Assembly: GCF_000430845.1 (NCBI RefSeq)
Contig: NZ_AUMU01000011.1
Location: 124,001-188,000 of the forward strand
From: Chryseobacterium gregarium DSM 19109
GTDB lineage: Bacteria > Bacteroidota > Bacteroidia > Flavobacteriales > Weeksellaceae
Reading direction: 5' to 3'
DNA length: 64,000 nt
The position numbers and the translations under genes are program-made. The notes beneath the pieces are model-generated. The model did no database searches, had not been told where the DNA came from, and saw only the letters and a list, made by a program, of their open reading frames with translations. Below, piece after piece: positions 18,298-28,300 of the stretch (its first letter is position 1; each line of letters opens with the position of its first letter).

Positions 18298-18951
18298 TTA
18301 TACAATCGTGTCGTAAAAAGAATTTTGTTGTTCCTGTCTTTTTATTTCTTTAATGTGCAGGAGACACATTGAATAATCGGATGATGGCAATCCTGCTATT
18401 ATTTTGTAATTACAGAGCTTTTCGTGTACCTTATTTTCCCATTTAATCCCTTTATTCAGACGGAAAATCCGGTGCTGGTAATCCGGGAAATTAATATATC
18501 CTTCTTCGTTCACCTGCCAGTTCCACTGTTTTATATGGCTGTCTGTGATTCCTTCCACAATATTCACCCTCGGCACCATAAAAACATCTTTCTTCCTGTT
18601 TTTAAACAGGTGAAATTTTATTTCTTTCAGGAGAGATGCTTTCGGAATTTCGTCTGCATCTATTTGAAACAGATATTTCTTTTTCGCAGCTTTTATCAGG
18701 TTATTTTTAAAGGTCGCAAAATCACCATCAAGACGGGCTTCCAATCTGACAATCGTATCGCCATACTTATCTAAAACATCGGCAACCTGCCGGTTCTTGT
18801 TGGTAACATCCTGCAGAACAATCACCTCATCATCTTTATCAATTAAAGGAAGTAAAGTATTTAAAAGCTGGGTAATTTCTTCAACTTCATTATTTACCGT
18901 AATTCCATAGGAAATTTCAGGTAAGGGCAATATCTTTCTTAACAGTTTCAT
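18298..18951 (-). CDS. Family 2 glycosyltransferase
   Basis: 217 residues. GT-A signatures: ISYGITVNNEVEEITQLLNT, VIVLQDVTNKN, FATFKNNLIKAAKKKYLFQI followed by DADEIP as the metal-binding acidic motif, and HRIFRLNKGIKWENKVHEKL as in WaaE-type enzymes. Its start overlaps the upstream stop by one base (TAATG type), indicating translational coupling. It is shorter than many GT2 enzymes but appears complete. Sugar specificity is unknown. Confidence 0.8.
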   Translation of the reverse strand: MKLLRKILPLPEISYGITVNNEVEEITQLLNTLLPLIDKDDEVIVLQDVTNKNRQVADVLDKYGDTIVRLEARLDGDFATFKNNLIKAAKKKYLFQIDADEIPKASLLKEIKFHLFKNRKKDVFMVPRVNIVEGITDSHIKQWNWQVNEEGYINFPDYQHRIFRLNKGIKWENKVHEKLCNYKIIAGLPSSDYSMCLLHIKEIKRQEQQNSFYDTIV

Positions 18952-20129
18952 TAAATTTCTAATTCTTTATGGATGAATGATTTTTCAATTCTTTCCGGTT
19001 GATTAAAGAAAATTAAAGGCCGGTATGGCTTTATAATTTTTAAATAAAATTTATGAAAAAGATTCGGGTTAAGGTAATCTTTTTTATTTTCCGTAATAAT
19101 CGCCGATATATTTGAAATCGAATTTAATGTTTTAGCATTCAGAGCTTTTCCATTCACATGCACCATTACGTCATGTTTTTTAAGTTCTGAGATCGGCCTT
19201 ATCTTTTCTCTTAGATCATATTTGGTATGAGCCTGCTCTTCATTTATATAATCTTCAAAAGGAAAATCGGTATAGATAACTTTTGCAAAAGGTTCCAGTT
19301 CAGAAAGTTTTGCAACGTTTCCATTATTTAATATTATTCCAACATCATACGTTAAAGGTATTGATCCGCTTTTAGACCCCCACTTTCTAATATAATTTCG
19401 TTGGGATTTCTCTTCTATAGCTTTTGTTTTATTTTCATATTCCTTGGAAAACCTTGAAGTTTTGCTAACGAAATGATACACCAGAGCTCTGTTCAGCTGA
19501 ACAGTTTCCAAACCTAGGAATTTTAAACGGATAATAAGATCGTCATCTTCGCAGAACATCGGATTGAAAAGATTGTCCAGCCCTCCGATCTCAATCAAAT
19601 TATCCCTTTTTACACATAAGAAAAATGATGAATGTGATGTGGGAGCAGTAGAATTCTTAACATTTGAAATATATTCATTTTCAAAATCGAAAAATTTTTC
19701 AAAATCAAATAAATGAATATCATCGCCAAAATCCCGGGTCAGTTTCCAATCCCGGAAATCTCCGGTGAAGACAGGGGGTTCCGTAACTTTATAAAAATTA
19801 ACATGATCTTCTGACAGATCTTCTGATAAATTCTTTAGAAAATGCTTTCCCAGAACCATGTCGTTATGTAAAAAACACACAAACTTCTTTGTAGAAATCT
19901 CTGTCGCCTTATTATAGGTATCGGATAATGTTTTACTTTCCTCGGAATAATAATATTTTAAAAACGGATCATTTAAACTGTCCATCCACCGGTGTGTGCC
20001 GTCTGTACTTCCAAAACTCACAAATACAATTTCAACACCCGGATATAACTTTCTTACATTTTCGTAAAAAATCTTAGTGTATTCCAGATTATTCTTCAGA
20101 CCGATTAAGAAAGATATATCCTGAGTCAT
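18951..20129 (-). CDS. Family 2 glycosyltransferase with C-terminal extension
   Basis: 392 residues. Residues 1-250 form a GT2 domain: FLIGLKNNLEYTKIFYENVR, VFVSFGSTDGTHRWMD, FVCFLHNDMVLGK (acidic metal site), and MFCEDDDLIIRLKFLGLETV. Residues about 265-392 form an extra domain (YDVGIILNNGNVAKLSELEP) that I cannot identify; it could bind acceptor or protein partners. It starts directly after the cupin gene stop with no gap. Role in surface polysaccharide synthesis is inferred from context. Confidence 0.82.
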   Translation of the reverse strand: MTQDISFLIGLKNNLEYTKIFYENVRKLYPGVEIVFVSFGSTDGTHRWMDSLNDPFLKYYYSEESKTLSDTYNKATEISTKKFVCFLHNDMVLGKHFLKNLSEDLSEDHVNFYKVTEPPVFTGDFRDWKLTRDFGDDIHLFDFEKFFDFENEYISNVKNSTAPTSHSSFFLCVKRDNLIEIGGLDNLFNPMFCEDDDLIIRLKFLGLETVQLNRALVYHFVSKTSRFSKEYENKTKAIEEKSQRNYIRKWGSKSGSIPLTYDVGIILNNGNVAKLSELEPFAKVIYTDFPFEDYINEEQAHTKYDLREKIRPISELKKHDVMVHVNGKALNAKTLNSISNISAIITENKKDYLNPNLFHKFYLKIIKPYRPLIFFNQPERIEKSFIHKELEI

Positions 20130-20477
20130 TTATATCGTCCTGTTATATTCGTCCTCAATCCTCACAATATCATCTTCCCCGAAATAAGTTCCCGTCTGAA
20201 CTTCAATGAAGACAACAGGTTTTTCAGAAAGGTTCATCATGCGGTGTTTTGCCCCTAACGGAATAAAAATACTTTCTCCGTAGGCCAGTTTAATTTCTTT
20301 ATCATCCAGAACAACAGTCGCGTCCCCCTCAATGATCGTCCATTGTTCCTGCCTTTTATGGTGGTATTGATATGACAGCTTGTGTCCCGGATTTACCTCA
20401 ATCCGTTTCAGTTTATAATTCGGCTCATCTGCCAGCACAAAATATCTACCCCAGGGTCTTTCTCCGATTTCTAACAT
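20130..20477 (-). CDS. Cupin, type II phosphomannose isomerase C-terminal-like
   Basis: 115 residues forming a single cupin barrel. RPWGRYFVL, LSYQYHHKRQEQWTIIEG, YGESIFIPLGAKHRMMN and VFIEVQTGTYFGEDDIVRIE match the C-terminal domain of bifunctional mannose-6-phosphate isomerase/GDP-mannose pyrophosphorylase (ManC type), including the metal-binding His pattern. Here the domain stands alone. It may isomerise mannose-6-phosphate or another sugar phosphate to supply the glycosyltransferases in the same operon, of which it is the first gene. Confidence 0.85.
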   Translation of the reverse strand: MLEIGERPWGRYFVLADEPNYKLKRIEVNPGHKLSYQYHHKRQEQWTIIEGDATVVLDDKEIKLAYGESIFIPLGAKHRMMNLSEKPVVFIEVQTGTYFGEDDIVRIEDEYNRTI

Positions 20478-20499
20478 AGTTGTTTTTCATTAATTTATA

Positions 20500-20530
20500 C
20501 AAATGTAAATATTCAAATCAAAAAACCCAA
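20500..20530 (-). promoter_or_regulatory. Promoter of minus-strand glycan operon
   Basis: Read on the minus strand: TTG (20530-20528), 20-base spacer, TACATTTG (20507-20500), followed 22 bases later by the cupin start. Fits the Flavobacteriia consensus. Confidence 0.65.
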
Positions 20531-20571
20531 TAACCAAAACATTAAACCTCCTTAAAACGCATAATTTTGAG

Positions 20572-20579
20572 TAAATTTG
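20572..20579 (+). promoter_or_regulatory. gltX promoter -7 box
   Basis: TAAATTTG, 19 bases before the gltX ATG. A second match, TAATTTTG, lies at 20562-20569. Which one is used cannot be decided. Confidence 0.5.
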
Positions 20580-20598
20580 CACCAAAATTTTAATTGAT

Positions 20599-22104
20599 AT
20601 GGGGAAAGTAAGAGTACGTTTTGCTCCAAGTCCTACCGGACCTTTACATTTGGGAGGCGTAAGAACTGCATTATATGATTATCTTTTTGCTAAAAACCAG
20701 GGCGGAGAGTTTGTATTGAGAATAGAAGATACGGACACCGCAAGATATGTGGAAGGCGCAGAAGAGTATATTGAAGAGGCCCTTGAGTGGTGCGGGATCA
20801 TTGCAGATGAAAGCCCTAAAAAGGGAGGAAAATTCGCCCCATACAGACAATCCGAAAGAAGAGATATTTACGACCGGTATACAGCGCAGATTCTGAAAAC
20901 AGAATATGCTTATATCGCTTTTGATACTGCTGAAGAACTGGATACCATCCGTGCAGAATACGAAACCAGAGGAGAAGTGTTTTCTTATGACAACAAAACA
21001 AGAAACCGTCTAAAAAACAGCATTACCCTTTCAGAAGAGGAAGTTCAGAAACTGCTTGATGAAAATATACCGTACGTGGTAAGATTTAAAATGCCTGTTG
21101 ACAGAACTTTAAATCTTGTAGATATCATCCGCGGGAATTCTTCCGTAAATACCAATATATTGGATGATAAGGTTTTGGTAAAAAACGACGGAATGCCGAC
21201 TTACCATTTTGCCAACATTATTGATGACCACGAAATGGAAATTTCCCATGTCATCCGTGGGGAAGAATGGCTGCCGTCTTTAGGCCTGCATACTTTATTG
21301 TATGAAGCCATGGGCTGGGAAGCGCCTCAGTTTGCCCATCTTTCATTAATCCTGAAGCCTGAAGGCAAAGGAAAACTGAGCAAAAGGGATGGTGATAAGT
21401 TCGGGTTCCCTGTGTTTCCTTTAAATTTTAGCGATCCTGCAACAGGGAACATTTCCAAAGGCTACAGAGAAAGCGGTTACCTTCCGGAAGCTTTTATCAA
21501 TATGGTTGCCCTATTGGGCTGGTCTCCCACAGATGATAAGGAAATCATGTCAATTGATGAAATGACAAAAGAATTTGACCTGTATAAAGTTCATAAAGCC
21601 GGAGCCAGATTCAGCAAAGAGAAATCAGAATGGTTCAATCATCAGTATCTTCAGCTAAAGTCCGATGAAGAACTGCTTCAGATTTTAAAAAAATCCGATG
21701 TAAACCTGACGGTTGAAGATGAAAAATTATTGAAAATTATTCACCTGATGAAAGAAAGGGCCACTTTCCCTACCGATATTTATGAAAACGGAAAGTTTTT
21801 CTTCGAGGCACCGACAGCTTATGACGAAAAAGCTTCAAAAAAAGCATGGAATGATGAAACTTCTTCAGTTTTAGGTGAACTGGCTTCAAACCTGGAAGCA
21901 GCTGAATTTAATGCAGAGAATATAAAAAAAGCCGTTCAAGATTTCGCAGAAAACAAAGGTCTGGGGATGGGTAAAGTGATGATGCCTTTGCGTTTAGCGC
22001 TGGTGGGAGAACTGAAAGGCCCGGACGTTCCGGATATCCTCGAAATCCTTGGTAAAGAGGAAAGTATCTCCAGAATACATAATGCAATCAATAATTTTAA
22101 ATAG
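20599..22104 (+). CDS. gltX: Glutamyl-tRNA synthetase
   Basis: 501 residues, the usual length for a class I GluRS. It attaches glutamate to tRNA-Glu at the expense of ATP. Visible are the HIGH-type motif in FAPSPTGPLHLGG near the N-terminus, IEDTDTARYVEGAEEYI, the KMSKS-type loop KLSKR at residues 259-263, and the helical C-terminal anticodon-binding region. It is preceded by its own promoter and followed after 48 bases by accA, which has its own -7 box. Confidence 0.98.
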   Translation: MGKVRVRFAPSPTGPLHLGGVRTALYDYLFAKNQGGEFVLRIEDTDTARYVEGAEEYIEEALEWCGIIADESPKKGGKFAPYRQSERRDIYDRYTAQILKTEYAYIAFDTAEELDTIRAEYETRGEVFSYDNKTRNRLKNSITLSEEEVQKLLDENIPYVVRFKMPVDRTLNLVDIIRGNSSVNTNILDDKVLVKNDGMPTYHFANIIDDHEMEISHVIRGEEWLPSLGLHTLLYEAMGWEAPQFAHLSLILKPEGKGKLSKRDGDKFGFPVFPLNFSDPATGNISKGYRESGYLPEAFINMVALLGWSPTDDKEIMSIDEMTKEFDLYKVHKAGARFSKEKSEWFNHQYLQLKSDEELLQILKKSDVNLTVEDEKLLKIIHLMKERATFPTDIYENGKFFFEAPTAYDEKASKKAWNDETSSVLGELASNLEAAEFNAENIKKAVQDFAENKGLGMGKVMMPLRLALVGELKGPDVPDILEILGKEESISRIHNAINNFK

Positions 22105-22121
22105 AATTTCATAATTTTTCA

Positions 22122-22129
22122 TACATTTG
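22122..22129 (+). promoter_or_regulatory. accA promoter -7 box
   Basis: TACATTTG, 24 bases before the accA ATG, in the short gltX-accA gap. A -33 element is not clear. Confidence 0.5.
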
Positions 22130-22152
22130 AAAGATTTAATTTACTTCAAGAA

Positions 22153-23109
22153 ATGGAATATTTAAGTTTCGAGCTTCCTATCAAAGAACTGGTAGATCAA
22201 CTTCAGACCTGTTCTTTAGTAGGGGAAGAAAGTGGTGTTGATGTAAAATTAGCATGCAGCCAGATTGAGGACAAGATCATAGAAAAGAAAAAAGAAATCT
22301 ATTCTAATCTTACCCCTTGGCAGAGAGTACAACTATCCCGTCATCCGGATCGTCCTTATACATTAGACTATATCAGTGGAATGGTAGACAAAGGGAGCTT
22401 TTTGGAACTGCACGGAGACCGGAATTTCGCTGATGATCCTGCCATGATTGGAGGCCTGGCTACTCTGGATGGGCATAAGGTGATGATCATAGGAACCCAG
22501 AAAGGAAGAACCACCAAAGAAAGGCAGCACAGAAGATTCGGAATGCCCAATCCTGAAGGGTACCGGAAAGCCTTGAGGCTGATGAAGCTTGCGGAAAAAT
22601 TCAGAATTCCTGTAGTAACTTTAGTGGATACACCGGGAGCTTATCCAGGGCTGGAAGCTGAAGAAAGAGGACAGGGTGAAGCCATTGCCAGAAACATTTT
22701 TGAAATGACGATGCTGAAAACGCCTATTTTCACCTACATCATCGGTGAAGGGGCCAGCGGCGGAGCATTGGGAATCGGTGTAGGAAATAAAGTTTATATG
22801 CTGGAAAACACCTGGTATACAGTAATTGCACCGGAAAGTTGCTCATCAATTCTCTGGAGAAACTGGGACCATAAGGAAGATGCTGCGAATGCATTAAATC
22901 TTACACCCCAGGATGCTTTAAGAGAAAAATTCATTGACGGAATTGTAGAAGAACCTCTGGGAGGCGCACACTACGACCCACAGACCGCTTTTTTACATCT
23001 GAAAAGTTCAATTATTCAGAATATCAAAGCCTTCTCAAAATTCACAGGAAAGGAACTGGAAACTCAAAGGCAGGACAAATTCATTGCCATGGGCCAATAC
23101 AAAGGATAA
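22153..23109 (+). CDS. accA: Acetyl-CoA carboxylase carboxyltransferase subunit alpha
   Basis: 318 residues, full length. With AccD it forms the carboxyltransferase that moves CO2 from carboxybiotin to acetyl-CoA to make malonyl-CoA, the first step of fatty-acid synthesis. Conserved features: [76 protein letters not shown], and [13 protein letters not shown] forming the crotonase-fold oxyanion region. A strong terminator follows directly. accD is not in this window. Confidence 0.98.
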   Translation: MEYLSFELPIKELVDQLQTCSLVGEESGVDVKLACSQIEDKIIEKKKEIYSNLTPWQRVQLSRHPDRPYTLDYISGMVDKGSFLELHGDRNFADDPAMIGGLATLDGHKVMIIGTQKGRTTKERQHRRFGMPNPEGYRKALRLMKLAEKFRIPVVTLVDTPGAYPGLEAEERGQGEAIARNIFEMTMLKTPIFTYIIGEGASGGALGIGVGNKVYMLENTWYTVIAPESCSSILWRNWDHKEDAANALNLTPQDALREKFIDGIVEEPLGGAHYDPQTAFLHLKSSIIQNIKAFSKFTGKELETQRQDKFIAMGQYKG

Positions 23110-23150
23110 AAAATAAACGGCTAAGAAAAATTTCTTAGCCGTTTATTTTA
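23109..23150. terminator. Bidirectional terminator accA / minus-strand gene
   Basis: AAATAAACGGCTAAGAAA pairs perfectly with TTTCTTAGCCGTTTATTT across a two-base centre, flanked by A and T runs. It can serve accA and the convergent gene ending at 23170. Confidence 0.88.
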
Positions 23151-23169
23151 TTTTAGTAATCTTTTGAAT

Positions 23170-23880
23170 TTAATTTTCACTCAGGTTCAACTCAATTTCA
23201 ATATCCTTATTGATTTTCTTCAAAGAAGAATATTTGGCGTCACACACCATGGTTGTTAGAATATACTCCCCTTTTTCTACCAGCAGAAAGTTTTGTCCGT
23301 TCGCCGGAACATCAAGATTATAATATTTTTTTCCGTTGATTTTTACAATCAGGTTGCATTTGGATCTGTTCTTAATATTAATATAAGCCTCTTTATCCAT
23401 CGGATCATTATTAAAAAGATGGGTCAGCATGGCAGCTGTTCTTTTATTCTGTTCGTTCGGAACTGCTGTTTTTTTACCCGATCCTGCTGTTACTGCTGCG
23501 TAGTTTACCGTTCTTGCGGGAGCTGCTGAACCTGTATTGGACGCCAGCGTTTTGGAATTATTGAGGCTGTTATTCTCCAGAATCATCTGCTTTACTTTAT
23601 CTTCACTCAGAGGCTTTATTGTAGGTTTCGCTTCTGGAGAGTTGCTGGCCATGATGATCTGTATCAGCTTTCTTTTAAAATAGTCTGTCTTGGCATGTCC
23701 GGGATTCTGTTTCAGGAATCCTGCAACAATTCTTGCCTCGACAGTGGTTTCAGCATCGCTTTCCGTATAAATAATCGCTGTTTCCTTCTCTACGATAGCT
23801 TTGGATTTCGCTTTTTTCTTTTTCTGCGAAAAGCTTAGGGTAAATATGCATAAAAACAGGAGAAGAAATATTTTTTTCAT
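23170..23880 (-). CDS. Exported protein of a locally repeated family
   Basis: 236 residues with an N-terminal signal sequence (IFLLLFLCIFTLSFSQ). After a low-complexity middle, the C-terminal about 85 residues (MLTHLFNNDPMDKEAYINIK, then RSKCNLIVKINGKKYYNLDV, then EKGEYILTTMVCDAKYSSLK) match two other proteins here, at 36342-37127 and 38092-38571. The shared domain has two conserved cysteines and looks like a small beta-sandwich. I think this is the family catalogued as DUF6759, but that is from memory. Function is unknown; it is probably periplasmic or surface. Confidence 0.75.
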   Translation of the reverse strand: MKKIFLLLFLCIFTLSFSQKKKKAKSKAIVEKETAIIYTESDAETTVEARIVAGFLKQNPGHAKTDYFKRKLIQIIMASNSPEAKPTIKPLSEDKVKQMILENNSLNNSKTLASNTGSAAPARTVNYAAVTAGSGKKTAVPNEQNKRTAAMLTHLFNNDPMDKEAYINIKNRSKCNLIVKINGKKYYNLDVPANGQNFLLVEKGEYILTTMVCDAKYSSLKKINKDIEIELNLSEN

Positions 23881-23956
23881 TAACTGAACGTTTAAAATTT
23901 TATTAAATATATAAAATAACGCAAAAAGTCATTTTTTAGTTTATCATTAAAATCAT

Positions 23957-23964
23957 TATCTTTG
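23957..23964 (+). promoter_or_regulatory. tsf promoter -7 box
   Basis: TATCTTTG followed by GCAC, 59 bases before the tsf ATG. It shows that tsf has its own promoter here, apart from rpsB. Confidence 0.55.
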
Positions 23965-24023
23965 CACTGCTTTAAAATTAAGCTAAAAATTAATACTAAT
24001 CTTAAATATAAAAAATAATAGAT

Positions 24024-24848
24024 ATGTCTTATACACCAGTAGCTGCTGACGTAGCAAAATTGAGAAACCAAACGGGCGCAGGTATGATGGACTGCAAGAA
24101 AGCTTTAGTTGAAGCCGAAGGAGATTTCGAAAAAGCTGTAGATATCCTTAGAAAGAAAGGACAGAAAGTAGCTGCTAACAGAGCGGACAGAGAAACTACT
24201 GAAGGAGTAGTGCTTGCAAGAGTAAATGAAGACAATACCTTAGGTGTTGTAATTTCTTTAAACTGCGAAACTGATTTCGTGGCTAAAAATGAAGCATTCA
24301 TTGAAATGGCTTACGAATTGGCTGAAATCGCGGTTACCGCTGCTACCAAAGAAGAACTTTTGGCTACGGATTTCCACGGGATCACTGTGGCTGAGAAATT
24401 AGTGGAGCAGACAGGGGTTATCGGTGAAAAAATCGAGATCGGAGCATTTGAAAGACTTGACGGTCCTTTCCTTGGCGCATACATCCACGCCGGAAACAAA
24501 ATCGCTTCCATCACTGCACTTTCTGCTAACGTAGAAGGAGCTGCAGAAGCTGCCAAGGCTGTTTCTATGCAGGTTGCTGCCATGAACCCGATCGCTCTTG
24601 ACGAAACGATGGTTTCCCAGGAAATAATCAACAAAGAATTGGAGATCGAAAGAGAATTGCTGACTAAAGAAGGTAAGCCTGAAAACATCATCGACAATAT
24701 CCTTAAAGGTAAAATGCAGAGATTCTACAAAGACAATACTTTGGTACACCAGTCTTTCATTAAAGACGGAAGTATGTCAGTAGCAGACTATGTTAAGTCT
24801 GTAAACGGAGATCTTAAAGTAACAGGATTTGTAAGAGTAAGCTTATAA
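24024..24848 (+). CDS. tsf: Translation elongation factor Ts
   Basis: 274 residues. EF-Ts exchanges GDP for GTP on EF-Tu. Signatures are the N-terminal UBA-like domain with LRNQTGAGMMDCKKALVEAE, the TDF motif in LNCETDFVAKNEAF, and the C-terminal KTVxD-like ending KVTGFVRVSL. Length fits Bacteroidota EF-Ts. It is transcribed alone from its own promoter and followed by a strong terminator. Normally tsf directly follows rpsB; here rpsB is about 14 kb away on the opposite strand, which suggests a rearrangement. Confidence 0.98.
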   Translation: MSYTPVAADVAKLRNQTGAGMMDCKKALVEAEGDFEKAVDILRKKGQKVAANRADRETTEGVVLARVNEDNTLGVVISLNCETDFVAKNEAFIEMAYELAEIAVTAATKEELLATDFHGITVAEKLVEQTGVIGEKIEIGAFERLDGPFLGAYIHAGNKIASITALSANVEGAAEAAKAVSMQVAAMNPIALDETMVSQEIINKELEIERELLTKEGKPENIIDNILKGKMQRFYKDNTLVHQSFIKDGSMSVADYVKSVNGDLKVTGFVRVSL

Positions 24849-24866
24849 TCTCTTCAGATTAAAATA

Positions 24867-24900
24867 AAAATCCCGGTGAAAATCACCGGGATTTTTATTT
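24867..24900 (+). terminator. tsf terminator
   Basis: AAAATCCCGGTGA pairs with TCACCGGGATTTTT (24867-24895), G/C-rich stem with a T tail, 20 bases after the tsf stop. Confidence 0.88.
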
Positions 24901-25358
24901 CTACACTCGGTAATTATTCCATACTATAATAAATAGGGATAAAATCAAAATATCATTGGCTATAATTACAGCCAATACATACGATCTCTTTATTGATTAT
25001 AAAGCCTGCTTCAATTTATTTTACAAAGTAATTCTTACAGATAATCGTAATCAATCAGGTTTTCATGTGCATTTAAATCTGCAAAATCTAAATCGTCGAG
25101 AATAAACTTAAATTAAGATTTAAAAATTTTTTATAAAGTTTCAAGACTAAAATTAAATGATTCTGTACTTGAAATCATAATCTGCAGGAACTTATCTGGT
25201 AATTATTAAGATAAGCCAAGGGATACACCAAATTACCAGTTTCGTATTCAGGATGAATAATAATTAAGAATAAGGAATGAAAATTTAACTTTATTTATAA
25301 TTTATTAACAATATATCAAATATTGTGTTAATTTTGTAGAAATCATAATTTCTACTCT
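24901..25358 (+). other. Intergenic region before first T9SS surface protein
   Basis: A/T-rich and apparently non-coding. It contains two mutually exclusive hairpins, CTTATCT/AGATAAG (25191-25197 and 25209-25215) and CTGGTAATT/AATTACCAG (25196-25204 and 25231-25239). A -7 box TAATTTTG (25329-25336) follows, then a perfect inverted repeat in the leader (25336-25355). Confidence 0.5.
25329..25355 (+). promoter_or_regulatory. Promoter -7 box and leader hairpin
   Basis: TAATTTTG (25329-25336) is followed by GTAGAAAT-CATA-ATTTCTAC (25336-25355), a perfect 8-base stem with a 4-base loop ending three bases before the ATG at 25359. If transcribed from the box, the hairpin would cover the ribosome-binding region. 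Confidence 0.5.
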
Positions 25359-28300
25359 ATGAAAAGATTTCTACTCAGTTTAGTATTAGTTTTCTTTACA
25401 ATTAATACTCTTTTTGCGCAGAGAGATACTGAACATTGGTTTGCACCCATGATGTCAAGGGCAGGAATGTCCTCACACGCTCAAGCGATATATTTTTCTA
25501 CAGATTCTACCACACCGTTTGATGTTGAAATTTATAATAATAATGTCGTAATTGGCACAGTTACAAACCTTGTAAAAGGTAGTCCTAAAATATTTAATTT
25601 ACTGGCGACCACTCCCGCACCTGGTTTACCTGCTTCTGCCGACCTTGTTGCCACGACGCAGTCCCAGCTTTTCACCCCTATCACAAAGGGTATTTATACT
25701 AAAGGCCCTAAACCTTATTATGCCAATCTTAGGCTCTCCATTACCAGCCACGGTGAGATTTTGGTATCAAAAGGGAAAGCGGGTATCGGTAAAAAGTTTT
25801 ATGCTGCTTATGCCCCGATTACTGAAGCGGGCAATAGCCTTTATAATTTTACGACAGGAATCTTAGCTACCGAAAACAATACCATAGTTACCGTTTCAGG
25901 ATATGCTCCTACCGTGATGTTTTCTAATGTACCCGCAGGAAGCACATCTCCCACTTCTATGTCTTTTCCTTTACAAAAAGGACAATCTTACATTATCGAA
26001 GGACAAGGGACGCAGGCTGGAAACCAGACCGGCTTTATCGGCGCCAAAATTGAAGCCGACAAGCCAGTTTCTGTAACGAATGGTAACTTTAACGGTCAGT
26101 TTTCCTGGGGACCGGTAGGCCTAAGTTCAGATATTATCCTGGATCAGTCTGTGCCTACAGACCGGTTAGGAAATGAATTCGTTTTAGTCAAAGGAAACGG
26201 CAATGTCACTGCCCAAATGGAAGATGCATTAATCATTGCCACTGAAAACAATACAGAAGTACAGATTAACGGCGGCCCTGTGGTGGCAACTTTAAATGAA
26301 GGCCAGTTTTACAGAGTGAATGGCCCTAATAACGGAACGCCTGCGAATAATGTCAATTATATAGATCAGGGGAACGGGCATTATAACATGTACATTAAAA
26401 CTTCAAAAAACGCCTATGTCTATCAGCTTCTTGCAGGGCTTGCAACAAGTATTGCCACATTGGGGTACAACTATATTCCACCGTTGAACTGTTTCCTCCC
26501 GAGAAAAATTGATGAAATTGCATATATTAATGATCTTAACGGCAGCACAAGTCCGGATATTAAATTAAATATTTTAACAGAAGCAGGTGCTACCATTACC
26601 TACAACGCTAATGGCGGAGCACCAATAACACCCACCGCCGCACAAGGGCCTTATCCCGTTAACGGAACAACTGCCTGGGTATCTTATTCAATCCCGGGAT
26701 TAACAGGAAACGTTACCGTAAATTCAACTAAAGCTGTAACGGCAGGTATTGCCGGAGGCAGTGGGGCTGTTGGGTACGGAGGTTATTTTGCAGGATTCTC
26801 CTCGATACCTGTTATTTCAAAAAAAGCAGGAGAATGTGTACCGGGCATCATACTGGAAGTGGATGACAGTTACGAAGCGTATCAATGGTTTTTAAATGGT
26901 GTTGCTATTCCTGGAGCCACACAGTCAACGTACACCCCTACACAGGCAGGAAATTATACGGTAAAGGTTTCCATGGGAACATGCCCTCCCATCACGACTC
27001 CGATTTATAAAGTATTCTTTTGTACAAGGAATACAACAGCAGCAATAAATGTCTGTGCAACCAAAGTAATCTCACCGGCATTCTCATTCACAACATCCCA
27101 GACCCCGGTACCAGGTACAGTAGCCATACTTACCTACCCTACCCACGGAACGGCTACGCTGAATGCCTCAACAGGTCAGATTACCTACATCCCGAATACA
27201 GGATATTTAGGCCCGGACACAATTGTATATCAGTTCTGTGGAAATGCTACTGAGTTTATTGATTGTGAACATGTCACTTTAAATCTAAATGTCGTTCCTT
27301 TCGTTTTAACAGACAGGACGATCAAAGCCTGTCAGTATGACGGAAAAGGATTCTTTGACCTTACCACAGCCAATGTAACAGACTATAACCCGGTAGTGAA
27401 AATATTCTACCCGACTCTGGCAGATCTAATTGCATCTACCAATCCGATCGCCAATTTTACCAATTATCTTTCTTCAGAAGGATCTGTATATGTAAAGGTA
27501 ACCACCAGCGAAGGTTGTGTGGGAAGTGCGAAAATCACCCTTGCTTTTCTGCCATCCCCAGTAGTCTATGAAGCGACACTGAGCGAATGCTTTCTTGAAA
27601 CTGATGAAACCAAAGCTAAATTTGACCTGACCATTGCCGATGTTTCTTCAGAAAGCCCCATCACCAAAAGGTATTATCCTACATTCGTCGATGCCAGCAA
27701 CAATACCAATGAAATATTGATTGCTAATACTTATATTTCAGGAAATACAACGGTTTATGTAAGGGTATTCAACAGCAATCAGTGTTACGCCATAGCCAAA
27801 CTGAACTTAAAGGTAATCCCTCCAAAACGGTCTGCTGTCCTGACTGATAAAACCATCTGTATTGACAGCAGAACTAATCTTGATGCGGGGCCGGGATACC
27901 AGTCTTATGAATGGAACACAGGAGCTACGACCCAGATACTGGAAGGAGCAACCGTTGGAGAGTATTGGGTAATCCTTGAAGATAACGGGTGTTTTGTCAA
28001 ACAGTTTGTAAGTGTCAAGAAAGCACAGGATCCTGTGATTACAGAAATTGAAATTTCCAACAATACGGTAACCGTTCATGTAACGGGAGGAAAAGCACCT
28101 TATCAGTATGCCGTGGACTCACCGACCAACTGGCAGGATTCCAATGTATTTACCGGACTTACAAGAGGACAGCATACTTTCTATGTAAAAGATTCTTATA
28201 ACTGTACACCGGTTTCTGTGGAAGTCACCGTCCCGAATCTGATCAATGCCATTACGCCGAACGGTGATAACAAAAATGATTTTATCGATTACAGTGAACT

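Noticed and set aside
22368..22550. Antisense ORF inside accA and similar antisense ORFs in tsf, icmF and the surface-protein genes
   Set aside because: They are on the opposite strand of clear genes, lack promoters, and reflect codon bias of the real genes.
24849..25358. Missing small RNA or tRNA in the long gap after tsf
   Set aside because: No tRNA signature or conserved RNA motif is recognisable; only a terminator, hairpins and promoter are supported.
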